Shown: piece after piece, positions 1 through 12,130 of the stretch
How the letters are laid out: each line of letters starts with the position of its first letter
Numbering within the stretch: position 1 is the first letter of the stretch
NCBI GenBank assembly: GCA_040954595.2
Contig: CM082582.2
Coordinates: 12,648,001-12,712,000 of the forward strand
Origin: Balanoglossus misakiensis
Taxonomy: Eukaryota > Hemichordata
Direction of reading: 5' to 3'
Length of the DNA stretch: 64,000 nt
Program-made: the position numbers and the translations under genes
Notes under the pieces: generated by a model
What the model was told of the DNA's origin: nothing
Seen by the model: the letters and a program-made list of their open reading frames with translations, nothing else
Databases searched by the model: none

Positions 1-3000
1 GTTGTATCAGTTGATTGCGATGGAAATGCTACAGTGAGGGTCTGAGGTCTGTGCAGTGAACATTTGCTAAACCTTGACTTCATCCTTCAAAGGATGAAGT
101 GAGAAATGCACTCACTCAGACTTAGTTCTGTCTATTTGCACGTCCATCCTGTACACTATCTGTTCGTACCGAGGTCCATCACCACATAGACCTGCTTTGA
201 ACCACTGTAAGAGTTGTACTATTTTGAGACAGAGTGATGATTGTTTTCCTGCACACCTTAAAATTTCAAAATTACAAGGAACAGGAAGTATGGGTATTAT
301 TCGAATCAAAACTGCCCTGTTTGATGTCATAGACAATAACGCAATTGGCAAATGTTTTGTCCTTGCAATGAAATTCTACTGTCATAAACAGACGCGGTAC
401 TTTCCATGGTAATTTTTTCTGCCTCAATCAAATTTCTTTTCTTTTTTTGTATATGACTCCGAGGCTTTTTGACAATCACATAAAAACTACTTTGTGTTGC
501 CATGGAAACTGTCACTTTTTGCCGATGTGCGATCGCCATAGCAATGCATCCAATATCGTTTATTTAATTCTAACATAAATTGATCAAGGAACGTTGGTTG
601 ATTGAATAAAAAACTGTGGTTTTTCCTGTCAGGGACTACTTATTGAAAACTGAATAATGTCATTCATCAAATAGGCTCTTTTTTATTGCCATTTATTGTG
701 TACAAATGAATTGGCTTCAAAACTTAATTGACACTACCGTTAATAAATTTGTCTTAACCCTCTGTGTAACAAATCTTTTCTTGGTTCATTGCCATGACAA
801 CAGCAGCTTGTTTGAAATATAATTGTAATTCGTGTCATTGTTTTCATCGTGCAGACTCGCCATCATGTTTAGATTGATTAACTCCCCCTCCCTTTTCTCA
901 CTCCCTCCCTCTCTCGCCCCCCTCCCTCCCTATGTCATTGCCCGTTGTATTGGCCTGCTGTATTTATGTGTGAAACTTCAAACTTTTCATTCCGTAAAAT
1001 CTTCACTGCTGTGGGCAAGAATGTTAAATGCCAAAGCCATGCAGAAGTCATTGTTGGAGGGCATGCAGTGCTTCTGAGAGATTTGCATGTGACACTTGCA
1101 TATTGGGAGCGTGGGTACAGATAGAGTTGTAGGTTTTAACCTGACTGTCAGTTCATTAACTACAGTGAAACCTAACAGCTGCTGCACCACGCTGATTCAA
1201 TTCAACCTCGACAAATGTCACAGTCCGGCTTATGACAGACGACACAAAGTAACAATGCTCGCTGACAGTTCATTTTCTTCCCTTCTTTTGACAGCTATAA
1301 GTCTGTACTATAGAAATTATTTTCATCAGATTCGCATGCAGGTCACTGTCAAGGTCGTATGAGCTGTGATTTCAGTTGACGGAGTAGAATTTGCACTGAA
1401 AGTTCAGTCAAAATTACAGGATGTCTCGTCTTGAATAGTAGCCATTGAGTTGAGAGAAATTACCGTTCCGGGGACGAGTCAGAATTAAGTCACATCTCAA
1501 TTTAGATCTCATTCTGCAAGCCAGAGGGCATTGCAGGACTATGTCAGGCAGTTTAATAATTAATAAAGGGAGTATGATTTAATGGAAATGAAATTAACTG
1601 CCTGGTTGATTGATTGATTTACAATGGTGGGTAGTGTCTGTATATGACCTGATGCAGATGCACAAATTGCCAAAGTTTATTTCTCGTGTTCCACGCAGCT
1701 GTGTCATCTGTGATTAAATGCAGAACGCTTTATAGAGAGCTGATTGAGCAGACACCCTAGAGAAGCAGCAGGTTGGGGCTTACAGTCGTCCCAGTCTCCA
1801 GTTCAGAAGTCATGTAAAATTCATGCAGTCCTTTTCATGCCAAACTCGCAGTTAAAAAGTTTTGACCCTTTTGAAGATATGTAAAAGATTTGTCCATGCA
1901 GGAGTGTGCACGGTTTAGAGATGTGTCCAGACAGTCCCCATTATTATAGGTTTCGGATCAGATATCCAATTATTACATGGATATACTATATGTATATCAT
2001 ATGACAGCCAAAAGGTTTTCCGAGAAACATACTTTCTAATGATGATGGTGAGGAAGTAGAAATTCAATGTATTTAAGTTCATTTGATCTCCTTCCAAAAG
2101 AAAAGCACCACCACCACAACTAATCTGTAATCATCTTCTTCTTCTTCATCATCATTATCATCACGTGTCGTCTGTCCAAACACTCTCAGAATTTGACGGT
2201 TCGCAAGTGCAATTGACTCGATTCCTGGGTGGATGGATATTTTGAAGGTCATGCAAAACAAGCAACAGAGAGTGATTCTTGACATGATGACTGTCTTTCA
2301 ATAAATTACCCGAGGAAAGAAAAAAAGAAACATTAGCGGTGCTTGAGGAAATCAGGAAAATGCTTTTTAGAAACCATCTGGCGCTCTACTTCTCTGAACA
2401 TCTGTTGCTCTCAGCATTGAAACTACAGTATTACACTGGTACACCATTATCATCAATTTTGCATCATTTTGTCTGTCGCAGTAAAATCAACTCCGTGTGC
2501 ATACTTGTATTTTTATCGGAGTATGAACACAGAAAATGTCCAGGCATCATTTGATCATGCTTTTAGTCCTCATTCAAAGGAGTTTGAAATATGACCTTAC
2601 ACTTGCAGACTAGGTTATAGCCATCATGAGTTGTTCCTTAAAACACGGCAGAATTAATTTGGACAGCAGAAGTGTTGCTTCCCAAAACATTGACCAATGT
2701 TCCCTGGCCAACTTTAGCAAAACACTGTGTTTACAATTAAGTTATTAACTCTGTGTTGAAACAATCGCTTTGTTAACTCCATCATGTACATGTATTGCCT
2801 TTGATTGCTTTCCGTTTTCACCTTTTGTTTCCAGAAATAGAAGACACCATTACCCATGGTGCATTGCTAGACAGGGTCATGCCTCTTTGTAGAATAATGG
2901 GATTTTAATCAGTGAAGTGCATCTCATAAGATTGATCATAAAGCCATAATAAAACCATAAAATGGTTGTGGTAATGATATCACTTGGCCATAAAGTAGTA

Positions 3001-3326
3001 CATAATCTCCAGGAAGATTATTCACTCTGCCTCTGTTTTGAAAGATCTTCATATTAGTGGCGGTCCATGTCATGACTGATTGTGTTTTTACTTTGAAGTA
3101 ATCTTATCAACGAGTGCCACACAACCTTACCCTTGCCATGTTGATGCTCAATGGAGATGCACAAATAATTCAAAATTGGAATCTGATGACACCATTTTAC
3201 AGTTGACACCACTGTTTATAATTCAATACACAGTCATACTCATGTTGTGTAAATACCTGACAATAATAATATCTAGATTTGTGATCTAAATCTTCACTTT
3301 TTTTACCCATATTCTCCCCACCCCAG
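1..3326. other. Non-coding, probably intron of the LPCAT gene
   Basis: No convincing exon was found upstream of the splice acceptor at 3325-3326. Because the exon after it begins inside a codon, this stretch is most simply an intron of the same gene. It holds a pyrimidine-rich tract (about 884-931), a CTT/CAT-rich low-complexity patch (about 2131-2164) and two RFX X-box-like sequences (496-509 and 788-801). The short open frames look random. Confidence 0.6.
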
Positions 3327-4475
3327 GGTCACATTTGACAGCGTTGAAAACCTCCTACAAAAGTATGCTGACATTGCCAAGTCAGATGGCGATGACGTCA
3401 TTGATCTTGACAGTTTTGCACATTATCTAGACGTCCCAGTGAGCCCAGCATTGAAGGAAATGTTTCAGCTCTATGACAGGGTAAGTGTATTTAGGATTTG
3501 CAATCAAATATAAGCCTGAAATCCTGCAAGTGTAGATGATTTACTCATCATTCTGAATTTTTCTCTGTTAATCATTGTGCAGTGTATCTCTGAGGATTCA
3601 GCATCCATCGCCAATTAAATCCTTATTGAATATGATTATGGTGAACTGATGGGGGTAGTGATGATGATGGTGGTGGTGGTGATGCTGATGTTGATGATGA
3701 CAGTTGTGGTGGTAGTGATTGAAACTTTGTTGTATAATCATGATATTTATACTGTCACCTGTAGGATGGTTCTGGGAAGATTGATTTCCGTGATTACATC
3801 ATTGGATGTTCACTCTTATCACAACCAGCAAACAGCGAAGAAACCATACAGCTGGCATTTAAGGTATATTTCAGTATTTGACAGTAGCAGATATTACATC
3901 TCCAATCATGTAATTTTAAATTTGCAACAATTTTACTCTCTCATTCAAAAATTTTGCACAGTGATCTTTTTATTCTCAATTTTAAGATACACTGAGCTAG
4001 AGTTGCCTTGAGCGAAAAATGAGAAAAAAACCTTAATGACTATGATTTTCGAGGCTCAGATTACCCTGACAAGATTTTGATTACTCTTCCAGATGTTTGA
4101 TGAAGGCAACAAAGGCTACATCACCCAAGAGGAACTGACTCAGATTCTTCACAATGCATTCGGCATGACAGACACCGACGTCGCTAAACTCTTCCAAAAT
4201 GTTGATCAGAGCACTTCCGGAAAAATTACCTACGGTGAGCTGGCAGTTATATACTGGGAGTCAACCTCTTCACACATCTGCTACCATATCATCTCTTGTC
4301 ATTTTCTGTTTCTTGTTTAAACTTTCTCTCTTTCCAACCTCCTCCAGATCAATTCAAGGCGTACGCACAGCAGAAACCAGAATACGCAATGTTATTCAAG
4401 ACGTACCAAGAGATGAATGCTGAAAAGGACGGCAGTACCGAACAGCGGCTGGGAGACAAACTGAAAACTGAGTAA
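3327..4475 (+). CDS. LPCAT1/2: Lysophosphatidylcholine acyltransferase 1/2-like, C-terminal EF-hand part (partial)
   Basis: Four exons: 3327-3480, 3765-3863, 4093-4234 and 4348-4475 (stop TAA 4473-4475). The splice phases join into one frame. The family acylates lysophosphatidylcholine (Lands cycle; LPCAT2 also makes PAF) at the ER and lipid droplets. The acyltransferase domain with its HxxxxD motif would be encoded upstream of the window. What is seen is a C-terminal region with three EF-hand-like units. The first loop (DRDGSGKIDFRD) has D-D-S-K-D-D at the chelating positions and looks functional; the loops starting DEGNKG and DQSTSG are degenerate. A segment resembling the LPCAT2 sequence around KHPEYAKIFTTY follows (here QKPEYAMLFKTY). 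The protein ends KLKTE, a KxKxx-type COPI retrieval signal, as LPCAT1 and LPCAT2 also end in dilysine motifs. The ATG at 4093 is internal, not a start. LPCAT1 versus LPCAT2 cannot be decided from this part. Confidence 0.88.
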
Positions 4476-5151
4476 ATAATGACGCACCACAAACACACAG
4501 ACATCTACCAACCCACCTCAATCAACACAGTTCTTCCCATTATCAGTGGCGTTACACTACGTGATTCATGTTACACAACAACATAAAATGTTTTTAAAAA
4601 AATCATAACAGAATATTGCCCAGTTAGTGAGAACACAATCTCCATTTTATAACACTGAACGTTATTTAATATTGACTGACGTTTCTTTTAACACAAGCAA
4701 GGCACATGATATGCAACAAATGCGAAAAACTGAACAAGTTGCACCACCGAATTTTAGATGTATAAATTATTGCTTCTGCCTTTATACACAAAGAATCGCG
4801 GCGCGACGATCCCTTCACTTTAATGTGCAGTACCTGGCAAGAGCTAATTATATAACGCTCAACGCAATGCATCTGATACCCACCCATTTGCAGAGTGACA
4901 TGACAATGAAATCAAGAATCTGACTCCTGCAGGGCAAATGACTATTGACCTTTCTGCAGCAAAGCCAACCCCATACAAATTTTAAAGGACTAGTATCAGC
5001 TCCTCAAAAATCAAAGCTTTAAACTTTGAGTTGCAAGTCAAGTTTTATTAGAATTTTGACACAAATGGAAGGAAAAAGAGTTTGAGAACCATTCATATGG
5101 GACAGACATCTTGTTCAGAAGTGACTCTGTCTCCAGCATACTACAATGTAT

Positions 5152-5165
5152 GTTGCCATGGTAAC
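5152..5165. promoter_or_regulatory. Perfect RFX X-box palindrome
   Basis: GTTGCCATGGTAAC is a perfect 14-bp palindrome matching the X-box bound by RFX factors in ciliary-gene promoters. It lies about 0.7 kb after the LPCAT stop rather than next to a visible gene start, so it may be an enhancer or chance. Confidence 0.4.
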
Positions 5166-5370
5166 TGCAAGATGGAAAAATCGCCTGGATTTTTAAACCA
5201 ATACATTCCTAATAGACAGTATCTGTGTTGAGGATATTCTGAAATACATAGGTATATACTGTATACAGTATAGGTTAAGAGTTCAGAAAGTCCTCCCCCG
5301 ACACCACCCACTTCTTGGTTCGACCCTGATGTGTCTACTGAAAGGTGGTTGGACCTGTTTACTGGGAAAT

Positions 5371-5390
5371 GGGGGGGGGGGGGGGGGGGG
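5371..5390 (+). repeat. Poly-G tract
   Basis: A run of 20 G, flanked by further short G runs. Its exact length is prone to sequencing error, and it could form a G-quadruplex. Confidence 0.85.
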
Positions 5391-6146
5391 AAGGGGTGTG
5401 AATGTCTCCAAGGTTGAGTCAGAGACTGCAGTGTTTTGATCCTAACACGGAGGCATTAGCAGCAAATCCCCCTTGGGTCTTTTACCCAATACGTATTGAG
5501 TTACATGTACTTGTCAAGATTGATCTGCTGAATTTGTTCGTGAATGGAACAATTGCTTCTCGAATTACCAGGCTTTAGTGAACTAATATCCTGACATACA
5601 TATACCACTGTTCAAACCACTCTAATCATTGGGGTTCCCGATGTTTGTATGGAAGTGTTTCCCAGCATGATAATCAAATTTCAGCAGTTTGACTCCACAT
5701 TTTTTCCAAATTTAAAACTTAACATGTTTCCCCCTAAAAATCAATGAGCAGTACATTCCTTCTGTGCAGCTCAAACCATTTGCATTGTAACTTCCCTATC
5801 ACTGTTGTCACTGCCTGCTCAAGCATTTTAGTTGTGTGTCCATCTCTCTGAAAGTTATCAACAATACTTACTGTGTAACATTGTTAGTCCAACATCTCAG
5901 TTGCAAAATCATAAAACGTAATGTGACATCGCTGTGTAAATTATGAAGTTGTGTAACTTAAACCACATACACTATTTACAGAGTAATTATTTATTGGTAT
6001 TTTTTTCTCGTGAAAGTTGTAACTTTAAGCTATAATACATATAAGGGTTGGAATGAAACATGTAAGAGCTCAATAATTGGGATTAGGGTTTTGAAGTGGA
6101 CAAAGTCTACAGTAGAAGGGGACTGTATATAGATTTGGGTTTCATC

Positions 6147-6195
6147 CGTCTGTCTGTCTGTCTGTGCATCCATCTGTCTGTCTGTCCGTCTGTCT
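6147..6195 (+). repeat. TCTG/TCCG microsatellite
   Basis: Imperfect tetranucleotide repeat of TCTG units interrupted by GCATCCA and TCCG, in intergenic DNA. Confidence 0.85.
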
Positions 6196-6875
6196 TCCTG
6201 ACTAAGCCAGCGGGGTTAACTTGAGTTGGTACAAGTACAAAGTGTGTTGACTTCCATGTGAACATCACTTTCTGCTGAATCCCTATGGAAAACTCAAAGC
6301 TTTTTTGTCATATCCAGATTTTTTAATACTCAGAAATAACTGTACCATGGCCAGTTTCTTTCATGTCCAGTATATGTCTTAGTGATTTCTTTGAAGATGG
6401 TACACGTTACAATATTTCTTGCATGTGAACAAAAACTTATTGCATGTTATGATCAAATATGGCCTCCACTCATCAACATATTTCTGTCATTGCCTATACC
6501 CAAGCCATTACTCAGACATGTCTGGATTTTTTTCCATTGTGGGTAAAGCCAAAGCATCCAGACAGAACAGATAGTTGTTGTGTGACGTGTTCCAATATGG
6601 CTGCCAGTCAGCCATTTTGTGTTAATTTCTTTACCCAACCATTCCTGCAATGGCCTCCATTAGAAAACGAGCTGAACAACATGCTTTAGCATGTGGTTCA
6701 TGACAATTCTGTGGCATTAATTATAACTTGGTTAGATTTATTATTTGCATGAAAGATAAAATATATCTCAGTAATTTACTGGACCATTTTCCATACATTT
6801 TTAACCTTGATTTTGAGTGCCTGCGGGTGTTTTACACGATATTGTACATTTTATCTAATGTGATATTGTTTGATG

Positions 6876-6881
6876 AATAAA
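6876..6881 (+). terminator. Candidate poly(A) signal AATAAA
   Basis: This is the first canonical AATAAA noticed downstream of the LPCAT stop codon, 2.4 kb away. A variant hexamer nearer the stop could be used instead. Confidence 0.3.
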
Positions 6882-8898
6882 AGGTTGTAATATATGATAG
6901 TTACGCAGTTTCTTTTAACAGAGAGGTCCATGCGCGTTTGCAGGTTGGTCTTCCATTTCCTTTCTGTTTTGGCTGACGTCCACCTGTCTGAGTGTGACCA
7001 TTTCACAAACGCGGTCTGAGCAAGAACCAGAAATCTGGGCATTTATACCATTGTACTTTCAGGGTCTTTCATTGATCTGCAAATGGTGGTCGTTCTTCTT
7101 TCTTATCCTGCAAATGAGGGAAACGTCGATTTTCTTGATTGACGTACTTCTGTCCTCATGTTTTCTCTTTGATGGCTTAGTCAAACGTCAGACTGGATAT
7201 CTGGCACTTTTCAGAATTTATGACTCTTATTTGTCATTGTTGTATTTAACTTTGTTTTGATGGATAGTTCTCTTTTCTCCATTCTGGGAAAGAAAAATCA
7301 TCATTCAAATGATTGTTTCCATCTCAGCTGATATGATCACTGTTGAGAGTGACAAACTATTCTATAATCACCAACCTCTTCTTGTACTTATAGGGCAGGT
7401 TCGATCGCTGTTCTCTATAAGTTGAGTTTATGAGACTTCAAACAGCAAAGAAGTAGTTTCTATCCCCCAGTCACTCTTTTGTTCCTATTTGATAAATTTT
7501 AGTACCATTTGATTTTAAGTGGATGCAAGTTTCACATGGTTTGAAATGCTCTTAATGTGTCCATTATGGGTCTTAACGACCAACATGTTTCGAAAATGAT
7601 TTTGTTGTTCAGGGGATCAATTTAAACCAAAGATTGTCTTATGTTTTATTCACCATAATTGCCAGGCAAATGATACATAAATGTTGCACAGAAAGGACGA
7701 ATGGTTGACATAAATGAATTATAAATCGATCGTGTTACAATGACGTCAATCGGACAGCTGTTGTCAGGTTGGGGAAATTATAATTCGGCAAACGGCTGAC
7801 AAATTGTTGATCGTTTTGCATGACACTGACGAAGACAAACTACTTTTCTTCATTGTCAAGAAAGTTGAGACAATAACTTACAGTGAAAACATTAATCATT
7901 AGGTTATTATGTATACTTCAGGGTTTTATTTTCCCAGCTTGATACCCTTTTACCTAATTTAAAATGATGAGACGAAGCACCATTTATGACTGCGGGGAAT
8001 ATGATCACTCTATGTGTCCATATAAGCTTCTTCCACTCGCATATATGTATTTATCTTGGTGGATACTTAATGCAACAGTTTTCAGCGACTTTGATTGGGC
8101 TAATTAGTTGTTCACCTGCAGAGATAAGGTCTTGAAATGCCATAAATAATGGAAGTTTTTTTTTTAAATTACATGGATCATCCCTGTATGTGAGATAAGT
8201 GGTGTCCATAGATGCAAACACTAGTCTTAGTAGCAGCTTTATTTTGACAATACAAAAATTTGCAACATGGCAACACTTTTCTCAAATTGCAAATATTTTA
8301 ATCAACTTCCAAATGTTCAAGAATGATTTCCAGTGATTATAAAGCTTCTTAGCAAGAGGAAAACATATCAGAAAGAAGGTCATTTAGAGCACAGAGATCT
8401 ATTAACCCACAAAGAGCATGTAATAAATAGTTATGATAACAAGCCCGCAGGGAAAGAAGAGACTAGAGTGATGAGTGCAAGGAAATCCTGTGACACCAAA
8501 ACACTTCAATTAGTGTTCCAGAATCTTAGTGGGGGAGGCAATTTCACTTTTTCTATCGTCTGAAAAACAAGACACATCCAACCAACATTTGTAGGTCTGG
8601 AGTTTCCTATAAAAATGGTTGACTAAAATAGCAAAGTTATATGATTTCTCCATCCTTAACATTCCTTGCACAAATGTACTTTTAATGTTCGAGTTATCTA
8701 GTCACAAATAGCCTGCACTTTGACCAGCTGTGCCTGTATGTGTTGAAAGCCTGTATGTTGTATTGCATCAGAAAATATTCTTCCAGCCCCCCTGGCATTT
8801 TATGTTTTTTTTCTGCGAGAACAAATTTCTATTTCTGCTCTGTGGATGATAATGATGTGCTTCATCTGTTTGTGAATGACGTCATCATAAAATGTTGA

Positions 8899-9156
8899 TT
8901 TGTTTTAGTTTTTTATCAAGCGAAGGATAACGAGAACTGGACCTGTTGTCAGAGACGTCTCATCAGTTGGCTATTTATAGACTTAGCTATGTTTGCTTCA
9001 ATTATCTGTTGCCTAGCTGTCGCTATGGGATACGGAAGAAAACGATTACGAGTCCGTAGGGACCTTGATAACACTCAGACGACTATCGAAAGAAATTCTG
9101 GTTATCTGAGGCATCATTTATCCAGCCTCGTTCCCATTTTTTGTAATCCTGTGTGA
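8899..9156 (+). other. Possible unrecognised exon with a membrane segment
   Basis: An open frame without an early ATG. A TTTTAG that could act as acceptor ends at 8908, and the frame stops with TGA at 9154-9156. From 8909 it would give about 80 residues: a polar start containing ENWTCCQRR, a hydrophobic stretch (SWLFIDLAMFASIICCLAVA), then a basic GRKRLRVRRD stop-transfer-like segment and a polar tail. The pattern resembles the last exon of a small membrane protein. No partner exon was found and chance remains quite likely. Confidence 0.2.
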
Positions 9157-11868
9157 AACGTGTCGCTTGTATCTTCAGCTCTTTGTGTAGGCTTCTTTTA
9201 CCTATGTCGAAAAGTTTTGGAAGAAGTAGAGTTTATTGCCGAATGACTTATGTACGTCACCATTTTGTTTCGAGTCCGATCAAAACATCGGAAAAAATTG
9301 TTTTCAACGCTAAATATATATTTTTAAAACTTTCGATACGAGCAACGATTGCTATACACATTATATTAAACGATAGTAGATTGAAGTAACACAAATCTTA
9401 AGAGAAAAACAGAACAAAAAGGGTTAGAAAAATGACGTTATCGAGGGGATTAGCTGTAGGATGCGCGTTTCGGTCACGTGACCGTCTTAGTAAGCGTCGC
9501 TCGCTGTACTTCTTCAAAAGTTTTTTCTAAAGTTAACTCCATTGTCGCGTAAAGGTTCTCGCGAAAAGAGGGGTATGTTGCATGTGTGATACTACAATTA
9601 ACTGAAGTCTTGGGATTCCGAGTAAGTTCCGGTGACTTAGCGCCATACTGTCCCAGTCGTTGGCACTGGAGATGTACTTCATAAAATCAAGGTGATGCGA
9701 ACTTCTTGAAACGTGGCGCGGTTGTCGACGTCTTGGGTAGGAGTGGGAGTGACTTCTCAGAGAAGGCACTGCGGTTAAAATTCCACATCCACGCTTCTGT
9801 AATAGCTTAATGGGTGGTATTAGCCACAGATAACAGGTCACACTATTCTCTGCTAAATCCAATTTAGGTGAGGTTTTATTAGCATATACTGCAGTGCGTG
9901 GACAATGATACACTGACATTGAAAACAACTCTCTTGGAACTAAATCCCAAATACTAAGCGTATTGACGCGTAACAAATAAAACAGAAAGCCTACCTATGG
10001 GTAAGGATTCATGAAAATATACAAATGATATAAATATTGCAAACGTTTAGATAGAGTAGTACATACAGATACAATGTATAACCTATAAGGAAGGCAGCAT
10101 CTGTGAATTATATACATTTCTACTGCCAATTTGATTACTCGATTAAGTTTTAATGAAATAGGTTTGCGAACAGCAACGTACTTTGTTTTCGTCACTCGCC
10201 CGACAGCAATGTCACCAAAATCGCCGCTATAACAGTAGATTGGCTTTGAATGCCTGAGCTGGAGTTTCCCTAGATAAACAGTAACACATGAGCGTTTTGC
10301 AAAAAAAATATGAGAAGACGGTGAAGCAGAACTTCCTACGGCGTGACGAAATAAAGCGCCTTTGCCTAATACTTCTAATGGTTGGACAATGAAAATACAT
10401 AAATTGATTGGAAATACATTATGCATGTATATACGCCTACATCCATGTCACACTGTACGTAATATCATAACCTTCACTCAATTATCGAGACTATTTTGTT
10501 AGTCGTTGCGTTTCCAGGGCAACGTAACGGCAGTCATTGTGAGTCTCGCCCTTATTTACGCACATATCCTTCTCAATGATACACAAAAGCTGGGTCCTTT
10601 GAAATGTTATTTCGCCGGGTTTTTTTATATAAAAAAATGTATAAAAGTGACATGAGTAATTTATTGAATTATTGCAAAACAGTGGCACACGAAAGGATTA
10701 ATTTAAAACATTAGATGTTGAGGTTTATAGACAATAACTGAAAACAAACACTTATGATATAAGTATCTCATTATTCTAATGAGCAGAGTGTTTTAAACCT
10801 TTATTGCGCGTTTTGATCGATTTATCGACGATCAAGCACATTCATTGGTCGACGAAATTTAATGAATATTCATGACCACAATTGGTTCTGTTTGTACTTC
10901 CAACAGAATAGCAAAACGTGTATCTGAAGAAACTAACCAAATCGATCGAAATATTATAATATGAATCTGTTTACTGCGTCCTATTGATTTTTTTTTATCT
11001 CACGTAAACCAAACTGGTCATACTTTATGAGCGGAGAATTGAATTTTTCTTTTATAAATGGGTTTCAACAGATTCGCTAATTTTTGAATGACAATTCCAC
11101 TGGTCCTTGCAAATGCGCACACATTGAGAGTTGAACAGCAACACATCCTCAAAATACCCCTGTGCGCCCCCCGTCGATAAAATAGACGCTTCCACAATCG
11201 CAGACGTGATATTATTATATTCACCTCCATTTAATAACGTCCATAGCAGGCAAAACGAGGCTACACACATTAAGAAACGGTATTGTAACGCTGTGTTTTT
11301 ATCATTACTTGTGTCGTGGACCGAACCAAGACACCACAGTGCCGCGACGTACGTGACTTTGCTCCGGAAACAAACCGGGTTTCAAAATGTAAACCATCCT
11401 TCTACAGAGGAAAGATATCTCGCTATGCATGTCGCCTCGCAACCATAATTCAACCGGCGGATAGTTGTGTTAGCAACAAGAAAACGGACGCTAAAAGACA
11501 GCAACCGATCTGCGTGTAAGTATGCACCTGCCAGTGAGTGTGCGTTGACACAGCAGAAACCTTAGCGTGGGGACAACTAACGACAGAAGGAATATTACTC
11601 CCACATTGACTGCGATATTTACGTACTCACCTACATCCCAGTTTTCTACATTATTTGCTATTTATGGCTGTCAGATAACCTGAGCGTTTCGGCAATTGCC
11701 GTCCACCTTTACCGGTGTTAAGCCATGCACCGGCAGTCAAAGGAGGGAACGATGACTCGATAATTGTCTGAACGTAGTCAAAGTGCAATCGGAGACACGC
11801 GAAATACATTTTACTCGCGACTTTTCGGTTGAACTTTAAGAAGTCTTAACCTTGATAATGTTGGAAAC

Positions 11869-12130
11869 ATGCACGGTGGAGAGCCAACCATACACGGAAG
11901 GTATTTCGATCGACTTTCCGTTTGCGTGCCAATCGTTTTGCTCCTGGTGACAGGAGTCGCTCTTTCATCCGACTCATCAACTCCGTCTACAACATTGCCA
12001 TTGCTGTGCGATGGATTGCGGCAGTACGCGGATCTCCAGGTGCACGACAATCGCGGGCGTTACGCCATCTCTGTAAACCACGACGTTCTAGACGTGACCC
12101 AGGGATACATCAGCGACGTTATATACACAG
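11869..12130 (+). CDS. Receptor exon 1: start codon, signal peptide, start of Reeler domain
   Basis: The ATG at 11869 has A at -3 (AAACATG). The first 18 residues are polar with Arg and His, followed by a hydrophobic core (VCVPIVLLLVTGVALSS), a credible signal peptide cleaved near ALSS-DSS. After a Ser/Thr linker, LLCDGL begins the Reeler region. The donor GTATGA follows a single G (phase 1), which joins TT at 28109 to make Val. An untranslated exon further upstream cannot be excluded. Confidence 0.75.

Larger units (their letters stand above)
4476..11868. other. LPCAT 3' flank and intergenic region
   Basis: After the LPCAT stop there is a presumed 3' UTR and then about 5 kb without a recognisable gene. 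It contains a poly-G run, a TCTG repeat, an 18-bp perfect palindrome at 5255-5272, a perfect X-box palindrome at 5152-5165, another X-box-like site at 10510-10523, TGACGTCA sites at 7741 and 8877, and one open frame with a membrane-like segment (8899-9156). The promoter of the receptor gene should lie just before 11869, but no clear TATA box or initiator was identified. Confidence 0.6.

Noticed and set aside
2079-2285. Minus-strand ORF with an Asp/Glu run as a possible acidic protein
   Set aside because: The acidic run comes from a CTT/CAT low-complexity patch.
3649-4011. 120-residue plus-strand ORF starting in a GATG/GGTG repeat
   Set aside because: Reads through an LPCAT intron and its exon (3765-3863) in the wrong frame; the first 25 residues are simple-repeat Met/Val.
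9533-9976. 147-residue minus-strand ORF
   Set aside because: No domain, biased toward Ser/His/Arg/Pro runs, no splice partner; reads like chance sequence.
9995-10426. 143-residue minus-strand ORF
   Set aside because: Adjacent to the previous ORF and likewise lacks any recognisable motif; no frame or splice link between the two was found.
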